Translations under genes and position numbers: made by a program | Assembly (NCBI RefSeq): GCF_900112425.1 | Contig: NZ_FOLP01000016.1 | Location: 1 to 64,000, forward strand | Length of the DNA stretch: 64,000 bases | DNA from: Variovorax sp. OK212 | Lineage (GTDB): Bacteria; Pseudomonadota; Gammaproteobacteria; Burkholderiales; Burkholderiaceae_C | Reading direction: 5' to 3' | Part shown: in pieces, positions 44,975 through 53,622 of the stretch | Position numbering within the stretch: position 1 is the first letter of the stretch | How the letters are laid out: each line of letters starts with the position of its first letter | The notes under the pieces: generated by a model | Databases searched by the model: none | What the model was told of the DNA's origin: nothing | The model's input: the letters and a program-made list of their open reading frames with translations, nothing else

Positions 44975-45594
44975 GCCCTGAAGCGCTTGTCGGCGAGGCG
45001 ATGCGGGATCCTGTCAACGCCGCGCTGATGGCGCGCTTGCCGCGCCTTGCACTGCGCCAAGGCCACCTCACGGCCGGCTGCCTGTTCCAGTCCGTCTGGA
45101 ACCGCACCGCCGGCCGGCCGCCGGGCTGGGGCGTGAAGGACTACGACGTCTTCTACTTCGACGACAGCGACCTGTCATGGGAGGCCGAAGACGCCGTCAT
45201 CCGGCGCGTGCATGAAGCCGTGGCCGATCTGGGCGTGACCGTCGAGGTCAAGAACCAGGCACGCGTTCACCTCTGGTACGAACAACGCTTCCAGGCGACC
45301 TACCCGCGCCTGACGTCGGCGCGCGACGGCATCGACCGCTACCTGATCGCCTGCACCCGCGTGGGCATCGACCTGGCCGACGGTTCGCTCTACGCGCCCG
45401 ACGGTCTGCAAGACCTGGGCGCCGGCATCCTGCGGATGAACCCGCTGCTGCCGATGCCCGCCATGTTCCTGAAGAAGGCGGCGGACTACCGGGCGCGCTG
45501 GCCATGGCTCAGCATCGAGCCGTCGGCGGCCGTCGCGGCGGCCGCTACTGCTGCTGCCGCATCTGCTACTTGCGCTTCCAGCTCGACACCGTGA
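44971..45594 (+). CDS. Nucleotidyltransferase-family protein (PF06042-like)
   Basis: 207 residues. The block GVKDYDVFYFDDSDLSWEAE near residue 55 is typical of this small nucleotidyltransferase-fold family, whose substrate is unknown. The gene starts within the stop of the preceding gene. The last 20 residues are an Ala-rich run, and the 3' end overlaps by 29 bp with a convergent gene on the other strand. Confidence 0.75.
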   Translation: MSPEALVGEAMRDPVNAALMARLPRLALRQGHLTAGCLFQSVWNRTAGRPPGWGVKDYDVFYFDDSDLSWEAEDAVIRRVHEAVADLGVTVEVKNQARVHLWYEQRFQATYPRLTSARDGIDRYLIACTRVGIDLADGSLYAPDGLQDLGAGILRMNPLLPMPAMFLKKAADYRARWPWLSIEPSAAVAAAATAAAASATCASSSTP

Positions 45595-46600
45595 TGAACA
45601 CGCCGGTTTCCTTCGCATCGCGAAGGCGAACGGTGTAGCGACCCGCGCCATCGGTGCCGCGGATCACGGCGCTGGTGTCGCCGGCCTCCACGCTTGCGTC
45701 GTTCGCGAGCGCGCGGTACGTCTCGAGCACCGCGTCGAATGCGGCGTAGCTGCGCAGCGTCACCTCGGCATCGGGCCAGCGCGGCTCCTTGAGCTGGGCC
45801 TGCTGGTAGTCGGTGTACATCGGCTTGCCGGCCAGGCCCTGGGGCAGCACGATCTTGCCGGCGCTCGCGGTGCTGTTGACTTCGCCCGCCTGGATCAGCA
45901 ACGGCTTGAGCGAGGCCGGAAAACCCGCGGGCAGTTGCGCGTCGTGCCAACCCGGTGCCGTGGGCTGGCCGGTGATGTATTCGACGGCCGCGATCTTCTG
46001 CACCTGCGCCGCTTCCGCGGGATCGTCGCTTTCGGCCATGACCGCGAAGTACCTCGGCAGCATGTTCGCCCATTCGATCAACGCCGCAGCCTCCGCCTGC
46101 GGCGCGCCGGCCGGCTGGAAGATGGACAGCACCGACGCCGGCGCCGGCTTGCACACCTTGGGCGCATCGCGTTGTGTCGCCTTTCGGCAATGGCCGTTGA
46201 CCAGCCCGAACGCGACCAGCCGCCCTTGCGCGTCGAGCAGGAACGCCGAGCGCTCAGCGCCATGCCCTTCGCCGCTCACCGACGCGATCACGCGGCGGCC
46301 GTCGGGCCATGCGGTGCGCGTGATGTCGTGGCGCGAGCGCATGCCGTTCAGCAGCTGCTCGGCAATCAGGCTGTCGCCTTCGATGTAGTTGCCGCGCGCG
46401 TAGCCGACCATGTCGATCACCGCACTGCGGATCTTCGGTTGCTCGCTGAGCCGCAGCGGCGGCGCGGGCAGCTCCGTGGTCACAGGCGCGCTGGCTGCGT
46501 TGTGTGCATGGGGCGCGTCGGGCGGCGCGGCGCAAGCCGGTGCAGCGAGCGCGCAAGTGAGCATCAACGACGCGAACGTGGAACGGTTGGTTGCCTTCAT
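45566..46600 (-). CDS. Secreted hypothetical protein, paralogue of its upstream neighbour
   Basis: 344 residues with a signal peptide (LMLTCALAAPACA). It shares with the preceding gene the pattern xIAEQLLxGxxS near residue 85 and, after it, the order ERSAFLLDAQGRLVAFGLVNGxC. I recognise no enzyme family. Start ATG overlaps the upstream stop by four bases, so the two are one transcript and arose by tandem duplication. Periplasmic location is inferred from the signal peptide. Confidence 0.7.
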   Translation of the reverse strand: MKATNRSTFASLMLTCALAAPACAAPPDAPHAHNAASAPVTTELPAPPLRLSEQPKIRSAVIDMVGYARGNYIEGDSLIAEQLLNGMRSRHDITRTAWPDGRRVIASVSGEGHGAERSAFLLDAQGRLVAFGLVNGHCRKATQRDAPKVCKPAPASVLSIFQPAGAPQAEAAALIEWANMLPRYFAVMAESDDPAEAAQVQKIAAVEYITGQPTAPGWHDAQLPAGFPASLKPLLIQAGEVNSTASAGKIVLPQGLAGKPMYTDYQQAQLKEPRWPDAEVTLRSYAAFDAVLETYRALANDASVEAGDTSAVIRGTDGAGRYTVRLRDAKETGVFITVSSWKRK

Positions 46601-47505
46601 TCGGAAATCTCGATCTCGATGTTGGTCACCACGGGCATGTTGCGCGGCTGCCTGGCATTGACGGAAAAGCGCACGCCGTCGCGGCTGCCCAGCACGTAGC
46701 CCGTGCGGTCTTCCGCACCGGATTCCATGCCCGCCAGCGGCGGCGTCAGTTGCTTGTAGAAGGCCAGCACCTGCGCGATGCTGTCGGTGGTCTGCAGGCG
46801 CAGCACGCGCCTGGCCTTTTCGTCGCTCAGTGCGTCCTGCCCGGTGCGGTAGATCACCGCGCGCGGGTACAGCGGCACCTTGGCGGAGAAGCCCTTCGGC
46901 CGCTTCACCGGCGCCGCTGAAGTGTGGGCGGCGTCCAGCGTGATGTAGTCGGTTCTCACGATTTTTTCGGGCTCGCCGGAGTCCAGGTCTTCCTTGGGCA
47001 CCTGCGTGCTCCAGGCCAGCAGCGGCTGTGCCCTGGCGCGGTCGAAGCCGGGGCGCAGGAACACGACGAGCTCCGCGTGCTGGTCGTCGCCGCGGCAGGC
47101 CGCCTTGCCGTCGGCGCCGCATCCGCGATGCGCCAACGCCGCGGCCAGCACCTCGCCACGGCCATCGACCATCACGGCCGCGCGCTCGCCGCCGCCACCG
47201 ACTTTGCGGTACGACGACAGCAGGCGCACGTCACCGGGCAACGCCAGCTGCTGCCGATGCAGGGAGGCCGAGAGCCCCGCGATCAGCTGTTCGGCCACGA
47301 GGCCTTCGGACCAGAAGTAAGAGCCCGACGCCACGCCCGCGAAGCGCGCCAGTGCGCGGTCCAGCGCGGGGCTCTGTGCGTCTTGCGCTTCGCTGTCGGT
47401 GTTCAGGACCAGAACAGGGGTGGCGGCGAAGGCGGTGCCGAAAGTGGGAAGCGACAGCGCAAGGCAAGCCGACAAAGAGAAAGCGAAGGGAAATCTGGAA
47501 GGCAT
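46597..47505 (-). CDS. Secreted hypothetical protein
   Basis: 302 residues from the ATG at 47505, with a signal peptide (FSLSACLALSLPTFGTAFA). It contains LVAEQLIAGLSAS and ERAAVMVDGRGEVLAAALAHRGC, matching its downstream paralogue, and has four cysteines in the middle. No known domain is evident. It is first gene of a two-gene transcript and is divergent from the CbrC-family gene. Confidence 0.7.
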   Translation of the reverse strand: MPSRFPFAFSLSACLALSLPTFGTAFAATPVLVLNTDSEAQDAQSPALDRALARFAGVASGSYFWSEGLVAEQLIAGLSASLHRQQLALPGDVRLLSSYRKVGGGGERAAVMVDGRGEVLAAALAHRGCGADGKAACRGDDQHAELVVFLRPGFDRARAQPLLAWSTQVPKEDLDSGEPEKIVRTDYITLDAAHTSAAPVKRPKGFSAKVPLYPRAVIYRTGQDALSDEKARRVLRLQTTDSIAQVLAFYKQLTPPLAGMESGAEDRTGYVLGSRDGVRFSVNARQPRNMPVVTNIEIEISE

Positions 47506-47658
47506 CGAGAAAGCAAAAAAAGAGAAGGAGCGTTGCGCTCCAGGCGAGCGGCGTGCAGCCGCAAGGCGCCGGATTCTAGAAGGCGGGTACAAACACGTTT
47601 GTTTCCCGTGGTTGTCGCTCGACGCATTCCATCGACTCGCCTTTTTCGCTCCACCGTC

Positions 47659-48678
47659 ATGTCCCGATACGTTCCACCACCTCCCGCCCCCGAGAGCGCA
47701 TTGCGTGCGCTCGAAGACAAGCTCGGCACCGCGTTGCCGCCGCTGCTCAAGAGCCGCTATGCGAGTTCCAACGGCGGCACGTTCGACGACCCGCGCAACC
47801 GCGATCGCGAATGGCAGCTGCACCCGGTCTTCGATGCGAGCGACCGCAAGCAGATGAAGCGCACCGCCGAAGACATCGCGCACTACACCCGGCTCGCGCT
47901 GCAAGACAAGCGTTTTCCGCGCAACGGCATCAGCATCGCCCACAACTTCTCGCTGTACGAGCAGTTGTTCGTCAAGCGCGACGAGGCGAGCGGTGTCATC
48001 GGCGAAGAGATCTTTCTGTTCGACGTGCACACCGGCCAATGGTGCGCGCGGTACGCGGCCGATCTGCCCGCCGCCATCGCCCAGGCGCGCGTGCCCGAAG
48101 CCGTGCAACCCGACCCGGCACGCGCGCTGCCACAATTTCGCTACTACGCCGACCCCTTCGAGGCGGGCGTGCTGCGCACCTCGGGTGAAACCTGCGAGTG
48201 CTGCGGCAAGGCCACGGGCTACATCTACGGCGGCAGCTTCTACGCGGTGGGCGACGAATCGCATTTCTGCCCGTGGTGCATCGCCAACGGGGCGGCCGCG
48301 AAGAAGTTCGACGGCGAATTCAATGACGCCGCCGGCATCGGCTGCGCCGGAACGGAAGAGGTCGCGCTGCCGCCGAGCGTCATCGCCGAGGTGTCGCAAC
48401 GCACGCCCAGCTTCTTCAGCTACCAGCAGGAACGGTGGTGGGCGCACTGCAACGACGCGGGCCGCTTCCTGGGAGAGATCGAGCATGTGGATCGCGCACT
48501 GATCGCCTCCGAAGCAGGCAACGATTTCACGAGCGACACGCGCGAGGCCGCGCACGTCGGCAGCGATGCCGATTGGCAATGGCTGCTCGCCACGCCCTCG
48601 CGCCAGCGCGGCATCGCCGTGTTCGTCTTCGGCTGCCTGCATTGCGGCAAGCTGGGCGGCTATGTCGACCACAGCTGA
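47659..48678 (+). CDS. CbrC-family protein with an SMI1-like N-terminal region
   Basis: 339 residues. The C-terminal half is the CbrC (UPF0167) family: CECCGKATGYIYGGSFYA, HFCPWCIANGAAAKKFDGEF and a final GCLHCG, that is, pairs of CxxC motifs that likely bind zinc. The N-terminal 140 residues (ALEDKLGTALPPLLKSRYAS, then GGTFDD) resemble SMI1/KNR4 superfamily immunity domains. CbrC was named for a link to colicin E2 tolerance in E. coli, so a role in toxin tolerance is possible but not shown. Confidence 0.78.
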   Translation: MSRYVPPPPAPESALRALEDKLGTALPPLLKSRYASSNGGTFDDPRNRDREWQLHPVFDASDRKQMKRTAEDIAHYTRLALQDKRFPRNGISIAHNFSLYEQLFVKRDEASGVIGEEIFLFDVHTGQWCARYAADLPAAIAQARVPEAVQPDPARALPQFRYYADPFEAGVLRTSGETCECCGKATGYIYGGSFYAVGDESHFCPWCIANGAAAKKFDGEFNDAAGIGCAGTEEVALPPSVIAEVSQRTPSFFSYQQERWWAHCNDAGRFLGEIEHVDRALIASEAGNDFTSDTREAAHVGSDADWQWLLATPSRQRGIAVFVFGCLHCGKLGGYVDHS

Positions 48679-48681
48679 ACG

Positions 48682-49038
48682 ATGAACCCGCGCAAGATCG
48701 TCATCGGCAGCACCCGCTATGCCTGGGTGGTGCGGCGCGTGGATGCGCAGCACCTGGTCTTGCGCGTCTGGCCCGGTGACCGGCAGCGCAAGGACTTTCC
48801 GCTGGAGGTGCGCTTGCGGTTCGACGATCCATGGCTGAACTTCGGCGAGATCCTTGCAGCGCCGTCGGCGAGCCGGGCGGATGTGTTCCAGCTCGCGCCC
48901 GTCACGCCGCGAATGGTGCGTGAAGCCATCGAGGGGGCGATGGCGGCGGGCTGGAGTTCAGGACAACCGCGAGATCAGCGAGATCACCGTCTGTTCGAGC
49001 GCGGCGCCGACGGTGCGCTGACGCCGGCTGCCAGCTGA
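48682..49038 (+). CDS. Small hypothetical protein
   Basis: 118 residues, starting four bases after the CbrC-family gene, so they are co-transcribed. The first 90 residues read as a compact alpha/beta protein (MNPRKIVIGSTRYAWVVRRV, then LEVRLRFDDPWLNFGEIL). The last 55 bp overlap the 3' end of the convergent MFS gene, and the final 25 residues may be poorly conserved for that reason. Function unknown. Confidence 0.65.
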   Translation: MNPRKIVIGSTRYAWVVRRVDAQHLVLRVWPGDRQRKDFPLEVRLRFDDPWLNFGEILAAPSASRADVFQLAPVTPRMVREAIEGAMAAGWSSGQPRDQRDHRLFERGADGALTPAAS

Positions 49039-50399
49039 CCGCTCGGTGCCGCGCTGCGTGCCTTCTCGCGCGAGACGAACAGCAAGATCAGCACCGTCGC
49101 CATGCACTCGACCAGCGCGATGATCGTCAGGCCCTGCGCGTACTGCCCGGTACTGCTCTTCAGGTAGCCCAGCAGCTGCGGCGAGAAATACCCCGCCAGG
49201 TTGGCCACCGAGTTGATGAACGCCAGCCCCACCACCAGCGCCGTGGCAGACAGGTAGCGGCTGGGGATCTGCCAGTAGATCGGGATCGAGCCCATCGTGC
49301 CGGCCGACGACAGCCCCAGCGACACGATCACGCCGGCCATGTTCTTCTGCCCCAGGAAGTAGGCCGTGAGCAGCAGGCCCAGCGCGCCCAGTGCGGCCGC
49401 AATGGCCGTGTGCCATTTCACCTCCTTGCGCCGGTCCGACAGGTAGCCGTTGCCGATCATCCCGATCCAGCCGCAGGCGTAGATGCCCGCCATCACCCAG
49501 CCCAGCGTCTTGATGTCGGTCACGCCGACCTCGCGCACGATGCTCGGCCCGTAGTACACCAGCGTGGCGTTGCCCGCCACGATGCAGAAGAAGATCAGCG
49601 TGAGCACCCAGAGCTGCGGGTTGCGCATCGACGCCAGGAAGCTGTGCTCGCGAGGGCCCAGGCCCTTGGCCTCGGCCGACAGCTCGCTTTCGACATGCGA
49701 CTTCTGCCGCGCGCTCAGCCAGCGTGCCTTGGCCGGCGAATCGCTGAGAACGAAGTACGCGACCGCCCCCGCAATGATCGACGGAATGCCCTCGACCACG
49801 AACAGCCACTGCCAGCCGCGAAAGCCGCCCACGCCGCTGAGCGCTTCCATCAGGTAGGCGGCCATCGGGCTGCCGAACATCAGCGACAGCGCCGAGGCCG
49901 ACACGAAGAACGCGAGCGCCTTGCCGCGCCGGTGCGCGGGCAGCCAGTAGGTCAGGTACAGGATCACACCGGGCTGCAGGCCCGCCTCGAAGGCGCCCAT
50001 GAGGAAGCGCAGCACGTAGAACTGCAGCGGCGTCTTCACCCACGCCATGAGCACGCACACCACGCCCCAGCCGATGGTGATGCGCATGATGGTCTTCTTG
50101 GCGCCGAACTTCTGCAGCAGCATGTTGCTGGGCACCTCGAAGAAGAAGTAGCCGATGAAGAACACGCCCGCGCCGGCGCCGTAGATGGCGTCGGACCACT
50201 GCAGGTCGCTCATCATCGTGAGCTTGGCGAAGCCCACGTTCACGCGGTCGATCCACGCCAGGAACCACACCAGCGTGAGGAAGGGAATCAGGCGCCAGAC
50301 GATGCGCTTGAAGGTGAGGTCGCGTTCCGCGAGCGAATCCGCCCCGCTCTCGGGCGCTGCCGTCGACGCGCCTGCAATTGCCGTTGTGCCCGTGTTCAT
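48984..50399 (-). CDS. MFS transporter, anion:cation symporter type
   Basis: 471 residues from the ATG at 50399, with twelve predicted membrane segments. RIVWRLIPFLTLVWFLAWID and VNVGFAKLTMMSDL near the N-terminus are typical of the phthalate/hexuronate permease group that takes up organic anions. Downstream of the racemase gene and 16 bp from it, so it likely imports the compound the racemase family member acts on. Substrate cannot be read from sequence. Confidence 0.82.
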   Translation of the reverse strand: MNTGTTAIAGASTAAPESGADSLAERDLTFKRIVWRLIPFLTLVWFLAWIDRVNVGFAKLTMMSDLQWSDAIYGAGAGVFFIGYFFFEVPSNMLLQKFGAKKTIMRITIGWGVVCVLMAWVKTPLQFYVLRFLMGAFEAGLQPGVILYLTYWLPAHRRGKALAFFVSASALSLMFGSPMAAYLMEALSGVGGFRGWQWLFVVEGIPSIIAGAVAYFVLSDSPAKARWLSARQKSHVESELSAEAKGLGPREHSFLASMRNPQLWVLTLIFFCIVAGNATLVYYGPSIVREVGVTDIKTLGWVMAGIYACGWIGMIGNGYLSDRRKEVKWHTAIAAALGALGLLLTAYFLGQKNMAGVIVSLGLSSAGTMGSIPIYWQIPSRYLSATALVVGLAFINSVANLAGYFSPQLLGYLKSSTGQYAQGLTIIALVECMATVLILLFVSREKARSAAPSGQLAAGVSAPSAPRSNRR

Positions 50400-50415
50400 G
50401 CCTTGCTCCTCGTGT

Positions 50416-51081
50416 TCAGGACGCGACTTCGAGCCGCGCACACAGCTGCCGCATCGCGGCGGAAATCGGTGCGATCACCGGCACGCCGAAGCGCGGCGCC
50501 AGCGCCAGCGCGGCCTGGCCCAGCGGGCCGCCGCCGATGATCACGGCCTGCGCGCCGTCTTCGTCGATGCAGCGTTGCACGGCGCGTGCCAGCGCTTCTT
50601 CCAGCGCCTGCGGCTCGGCCGCGAGCTCGCGCGGGTCGCCTTGCGTCAGGCGGATGCCGGTGTACAGGCCGAGCAGCCCGAGCGCGCGCGCACGCTGCTC
50701 GATGGGCGCCACCAGGTCGGGTGTGACGGTGGCGATGCCGAAGCGCCGCTGCCCCTGGCTCGCCTCGCGCATCGACGCCTCCGCGATGCCGACCACCGGC
50801 ACCCGCGCGTTCGCGCGCACCAGGTCGATGCCCGGGTCGCCGAAGGCGCTGACGATCACGCCGTCCCATTGCGATTGCGTGGTGCCGGCGTCGCGCCACA
50901 CCTTCAGCACCTCGACGGCGGCGGCCTCCAGCTCGCGCTCGTTGACGATCATCGACGGCCCGCCCATCGCGGTGCGGCCGGTCACGCGGCAGCCCGCGGG
51001 CGCTTCGGCGTTGGCGATCTTCGCCATCATCTCGGTGGTGGCACTCGACGCGTTGGGGTTGATGAGCAGGATGTCCGTCAT
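50416..51081 (-). CDS. Asp/Glu/hydantoin racemase-family protein lacking the usual cysteines
   Basis: 221 residues from the ATG at 51081 (MTDILLINPNASSATTEMM), the standard start of the family. In hydantoin and allantoin racemases two Cys act as base pair, in an ACFGDPG-like block and a LGCAG-like block. Here these read VSAFGDPGID and IIGGGPLGQ, so both positions lack Cys. Other members with GGGPL exist, so this may be a subgroup with different chemistry. It sits between two MFS transporter genes in one direction. Confidence 0.75.
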   Translation of the reverse strand: MTDILLINPNASSATTEMMAKIANAEAPAGCRVTGRTAMGGPSMIVNERELEAAAVEVLKVWRDAGTTQSQWDGVIVSAFGDPGIDLVRANARVPVVGIAEASMREASQGQRRFGIATVTPDLVAPIEQRARALGLLGLYTGIRLTQGDPRELAAEPQALEEALARAVQRCIDEDGAQAVIIGGGPLGQAALALAPRFGVPVIAPISAAMRQLCARLEVAS

Positions 51082-51101
51082 GCGAGGTGCTTTCAGAAGG
51101 T

Positions 51102-52556
51102 TCAACCCGGCTGCGCCATCTTGGCGGCCGGTGGGGTGCCGGCCACGGGGCCTTCACCGGGCAGGGGCAGCGCGTCAGGCGACTGGCCGTAGGTTTCCGG
51201 CACGCTCTGCACGCTGATCACGAACACGGCGTACATGCCCGCCGCCAGGCCGAACACGCCCACGAGGCCGAAGGCATCGAACAGCCGCCCAGCCACGAGC
51301 GGCATCAGCGCGCCCGCCGCGGTGCCCGTGGCCAGGATGAACGCGGTGCCGAAGGCGCGCACGCGCGTCGGGTAGAGCTCGGGCGCGAAGATCCAGATCG
51401 TCGTGTTCAGCAGCAGCACGAAGAACTGGAACACGGCGCCCGCGATGAGGATCACCACGATGCTCTTGGCCACGAAGCCGATCGTCAGCGCCGCCAGGCA
51501 GGCGCACACCGCACCGGCCGTCAGCACGCGCTTGCGCGGAAAGTGAAAGCCCAGCAGCGACGCCGCAATGGCACCCAGCAGGCTGCCGCCCTGCATCACC
51601 ATGGTGAACAGCAGGCTCTTCGACATGCTGTAGCCCAGCGTGACGAGGATGGTCGGCATCAGCGTGAGCACCGAGATCTGCGCGCCGTAGGTCATCCAGA
51701 TCGTGATGCACAGCGGCACGGTGCGCCGCGCCAGCGCACCGCGAAAGATCTCGGTGACGCGCACCTTCGTCTTCGCGGGCTGTGCGTCGGCGCCGCTCTC
51801 GTCGATGTACTGCTGCTGCGGCACCTTCTTCGCCGAGAGCCGGCCCGATGCGAGCCGCGACAGCACCGCGTTCGTTTCCTTCACGCGGCCTTGCGACAGC
51901 AGGAAGCGCGGCGTTTCCGGAATGTAGCGGCGGTAGAACGCGCCGAGCAGCGCCGGCACCATCAGGCACGCGAAGAGCCAGCGCCAGGCGTTGTCGCCCG
52001 GGAACATCCAGAACACCAGCAGCCCGAAGCCCGGCGCGAGGAAGTTGCCCAGGCCGCCCGCGCCCACGTTCACCAGGCCCACCGCCGTGCCGCGGAACCT
52101 GGTCGAGCAGAACTCGGCCAGCATGGTCACCGCAATGGCGATCTCACCGCCCAGCCCGAAGCCGACGATCGCGCGCCCCAGGGCCATCACCGCGAAGTTG
52201 GGCGCCATCGCGCACACGCCCGCGCCCAGCGTGAACAGCAGCAGGTCGATCGACAGCATCACGCGGCGGCCGTAGCGGTCGGCAATGAAGCCCGAAATGA
52301 TCCGCCCGATGGCCGCGCAGGTGAAGGTGACGGTGTTCAGCAGGCCGATGTCCGATGCGCTCAGGCCCCACTGCGCGCGCAGCATCGGCCCCACGATGCC
52401 GACCGCGTTCTGCTCGAAGCTGTCGAACAGGCAACCGATGAGGATCAGAAAGATGATCGTGTGGTGCGAGCGCGTGACACCGATCTTGTCGAGCGCGCGA
52501 TCGAGCTCGGCAACCCGGGGCGAATCGGGCCCGGAGGAAAGTGCAGGTCCAGCCAT
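51102..52556 (-). CDS. MFS transporter, aromatic acid/sugar-type
   Basis: 484 residues with twelve membrane segments. The MFS signature GFIADRYGRRVML follows segments 2-3, and a repeat-like RRYIPETPRFLLSQGR element precedes the central loop. This is typical of the metabolite:H+ symporter and aromatic-acid (AAHS) subfamilies. It heads a likely three-gene transcript with the racemase and the second MFS gene. Two different transporters flanking one enzyme suggest uptake of related substrates or uptake plus export. Confidence 0.82.
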   Translation of the reverse strand: MAGPALSSGPDSPRVAELDRALDKIGVTRSHHTIIFLILIGCLFDSFEQNAVGIVGPMLRAQWGLSASDIGLLNTVTFTCAAIGRIISGFIADRYGRRVMLSIDLLLFTLGAGVCAMAPNFAVMALGRAIVGFGLGGEIAIAVTMLAEFCSTRFRGTAVGLVNVGAGGLGNFLAPGFGLLVFWMFPGDNAWRWLFACLMVPALLGAFYRRYIPETPRFLLSQGRVKETNAVLSRLASGRLSAKKVPQQQYIDESGADAQPAKTKVRVTEIFRGALARRTVPLCITIWMTYGAQISVLTLMPTILVTLGYSMSKSLLFTMVMQGGSLLGAIAASLLGFHFPRKRVLTAGAVCACLAALTIGFVAKSIVVILIAGAVFQFFVLLLNTTIWIFAPELYPTRVRAFGTAFILATGTAAGALMPLVAGRLFDAFGLVGVFGLAAGMYAVFVISVQSVPETYGQSPDALPLPGEGPVAGTPPAAKMAQPG

Positions 52557-52650
52557 AGGAAACCCCTTGAGAAAGGAAGAAGCATTTGCTCGGTGCTGTC
52601 CGGAATCGCGTGTCGGATGCTATCGGCGAGTCCGTTGCAATGACATATCG

Positions 52651-52687
52651 ATTTCACCTAGAACAATTTTGTGAAATTCAAATTTCA
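52651..52687. promoter_or_regulatory. Overlapping inverted repeats upstream of the MFS gene
   Basis: ATTTCAC at 52651-52657 and GTGAAAT at 52671-52677 are complementary over a 13-base gap. The second arm also begins a near-perfect palindrome, TGAAATTCAAATTTCA, at 52672-52687. The site lies about 95-130 bp upstream of the start codon at 52556 and is AT-rich in a GC-rich region. It is a likely operator for a dimeric repressor or activator of the transporter-racemase transcript. Confidence 0.5.
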
Positions 52688-52787
52688 GTCACGGACAACA
52701 ACACGCAAGCGCCATGCCCGGATTTCGGAGGCGCCACAGGGGCAATTTCAGGCTGGATGCACCGTGAAGGTACGGCTGCGCACCGCG

Positions 52788-52819
52788 GATGTGCAGATGT
52801 GCAGATGTGCGGATGTCGG
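52788..52819. repeat. Tandem 8-bp repeat
   Basis: GATGTGCA, GATGTGCA, GATGTGCG and GATGTCGG follow each other without gaps. It is a short, degenerating microsatellite in a noncoding stretch, with no sign of function. Confidence 0.75.
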
Positions 52820-52944
52820 CTTCGGGCCGACGAGTCACGGCTCGCCTGTGGCGGCTCGGTCAGCCTTGACTTGCAACGCCGCGCGCACCGCGGTCGAAGC
52901 GGCTCGCCTGCGGCGTGAGCGCGGCGCACGCTGCTTCCGGATCG

Positions 52945-53412
52945 CTACTCCGGCAGCGGCAGCGCCGATCGCGGCTTGATTTCTTCCAGGCAAACGCTGG
53001 ACCTGACGAGGTTGACGCCCGGCAACGCCACCAGCCGTTCCGTGAGGAAGACGTTGAGCCCCTCCAGATCACGCGCGATGACCTTGAGAACGTAGTCGAA
53101 GTCTCCTGTCACCGAATGGCACTCGAGCACCTCGGGCATTCGCGCAAGGGTTTGCCGGAACAGCTTGAGGTCCCGCATGTGGCCCCGCTCCATGCCGATA
53201 TGGACGAAGGCCGTCACATGCAACCCCACCGCGGCGGGTCGAAGCCGCGCCTCGTAGCGGGCGATCACCCCGCCCTCCTCCAGGCGATGGTGGCGCCGAC
53301 TGCACTGCGCCGGAGAAAGCCCGATCGCCTCGGCCAGTTCGAGGTTCGACATTCGGCCGTTCTCCTGGAGAAGGCCAAGAATGCGCACGTCAGTTCGATC
53401 GAGTTTGAGCAT
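52945..53412 (-). CDS. Lrp/AsnC-family transcriptional regulator
   Basis: 155 residues from the ATG at 53412 (MLKLDRTDVRILGLLQENGR). The N-terminal HTH has LELAEAIGLSPAQCSRRHHR and the C-terminal part is the amino-acid-sensing RAM domain, with HSVTGDFDYVLKVIARDL. It is divergent from the tryptophanase gene, so it most likely controls that gene in response to tryptophan or another amino acid. The 210-bp shared region contains the palindrome CGAATAATTCG at 53510-53520. Confidence 0.88.
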   Translation of the reverse strand: MLKLDRTDVRILGLLQENGRMSNLELAEAIGLSPAQCSRRHHRLEEGGVIARYEARLRPAAVGLHVTAFVHIGMERGHMRDLKLFRQTLARMPEVLECHSVTGDFDYVLKVIARDLEGLNVFLTERLVALPGVNLVRSSVCLEEIKPRSALPLPE

Positions 53413-53622
53413 GCGCAATATGTTCTCTCAAAAGAACCGAATCGTACAAGTTTTCCTCTTTTTTCGATCGGCCATGGACAGGAATGAAAACTCATTTCCA
53501 GCCCCAATCCGAATAATTCGATTGTCCTTCGCAATGAAAAAACGTTGCATGGCCAACCGACGCAATTTCCTTCCTTTTCAATCTTCCTCCTGCTTGGCCG
53601 AACCAGAGACCATGGAATCCTC

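Larger units (their letters stand above)
52557..52944. other. 388-bp intergenic region between MFS and Lrp genes
   Basis: Contains the promoter region of the transporter-racemase transcript (reading left) and the downstream end of the Lrp gene. Apart from the inverted repeats at 52651-52687 and the 8-bp tandem repeat at 52788-52819, nothing gene-like is seen. Confidence 0.6.
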
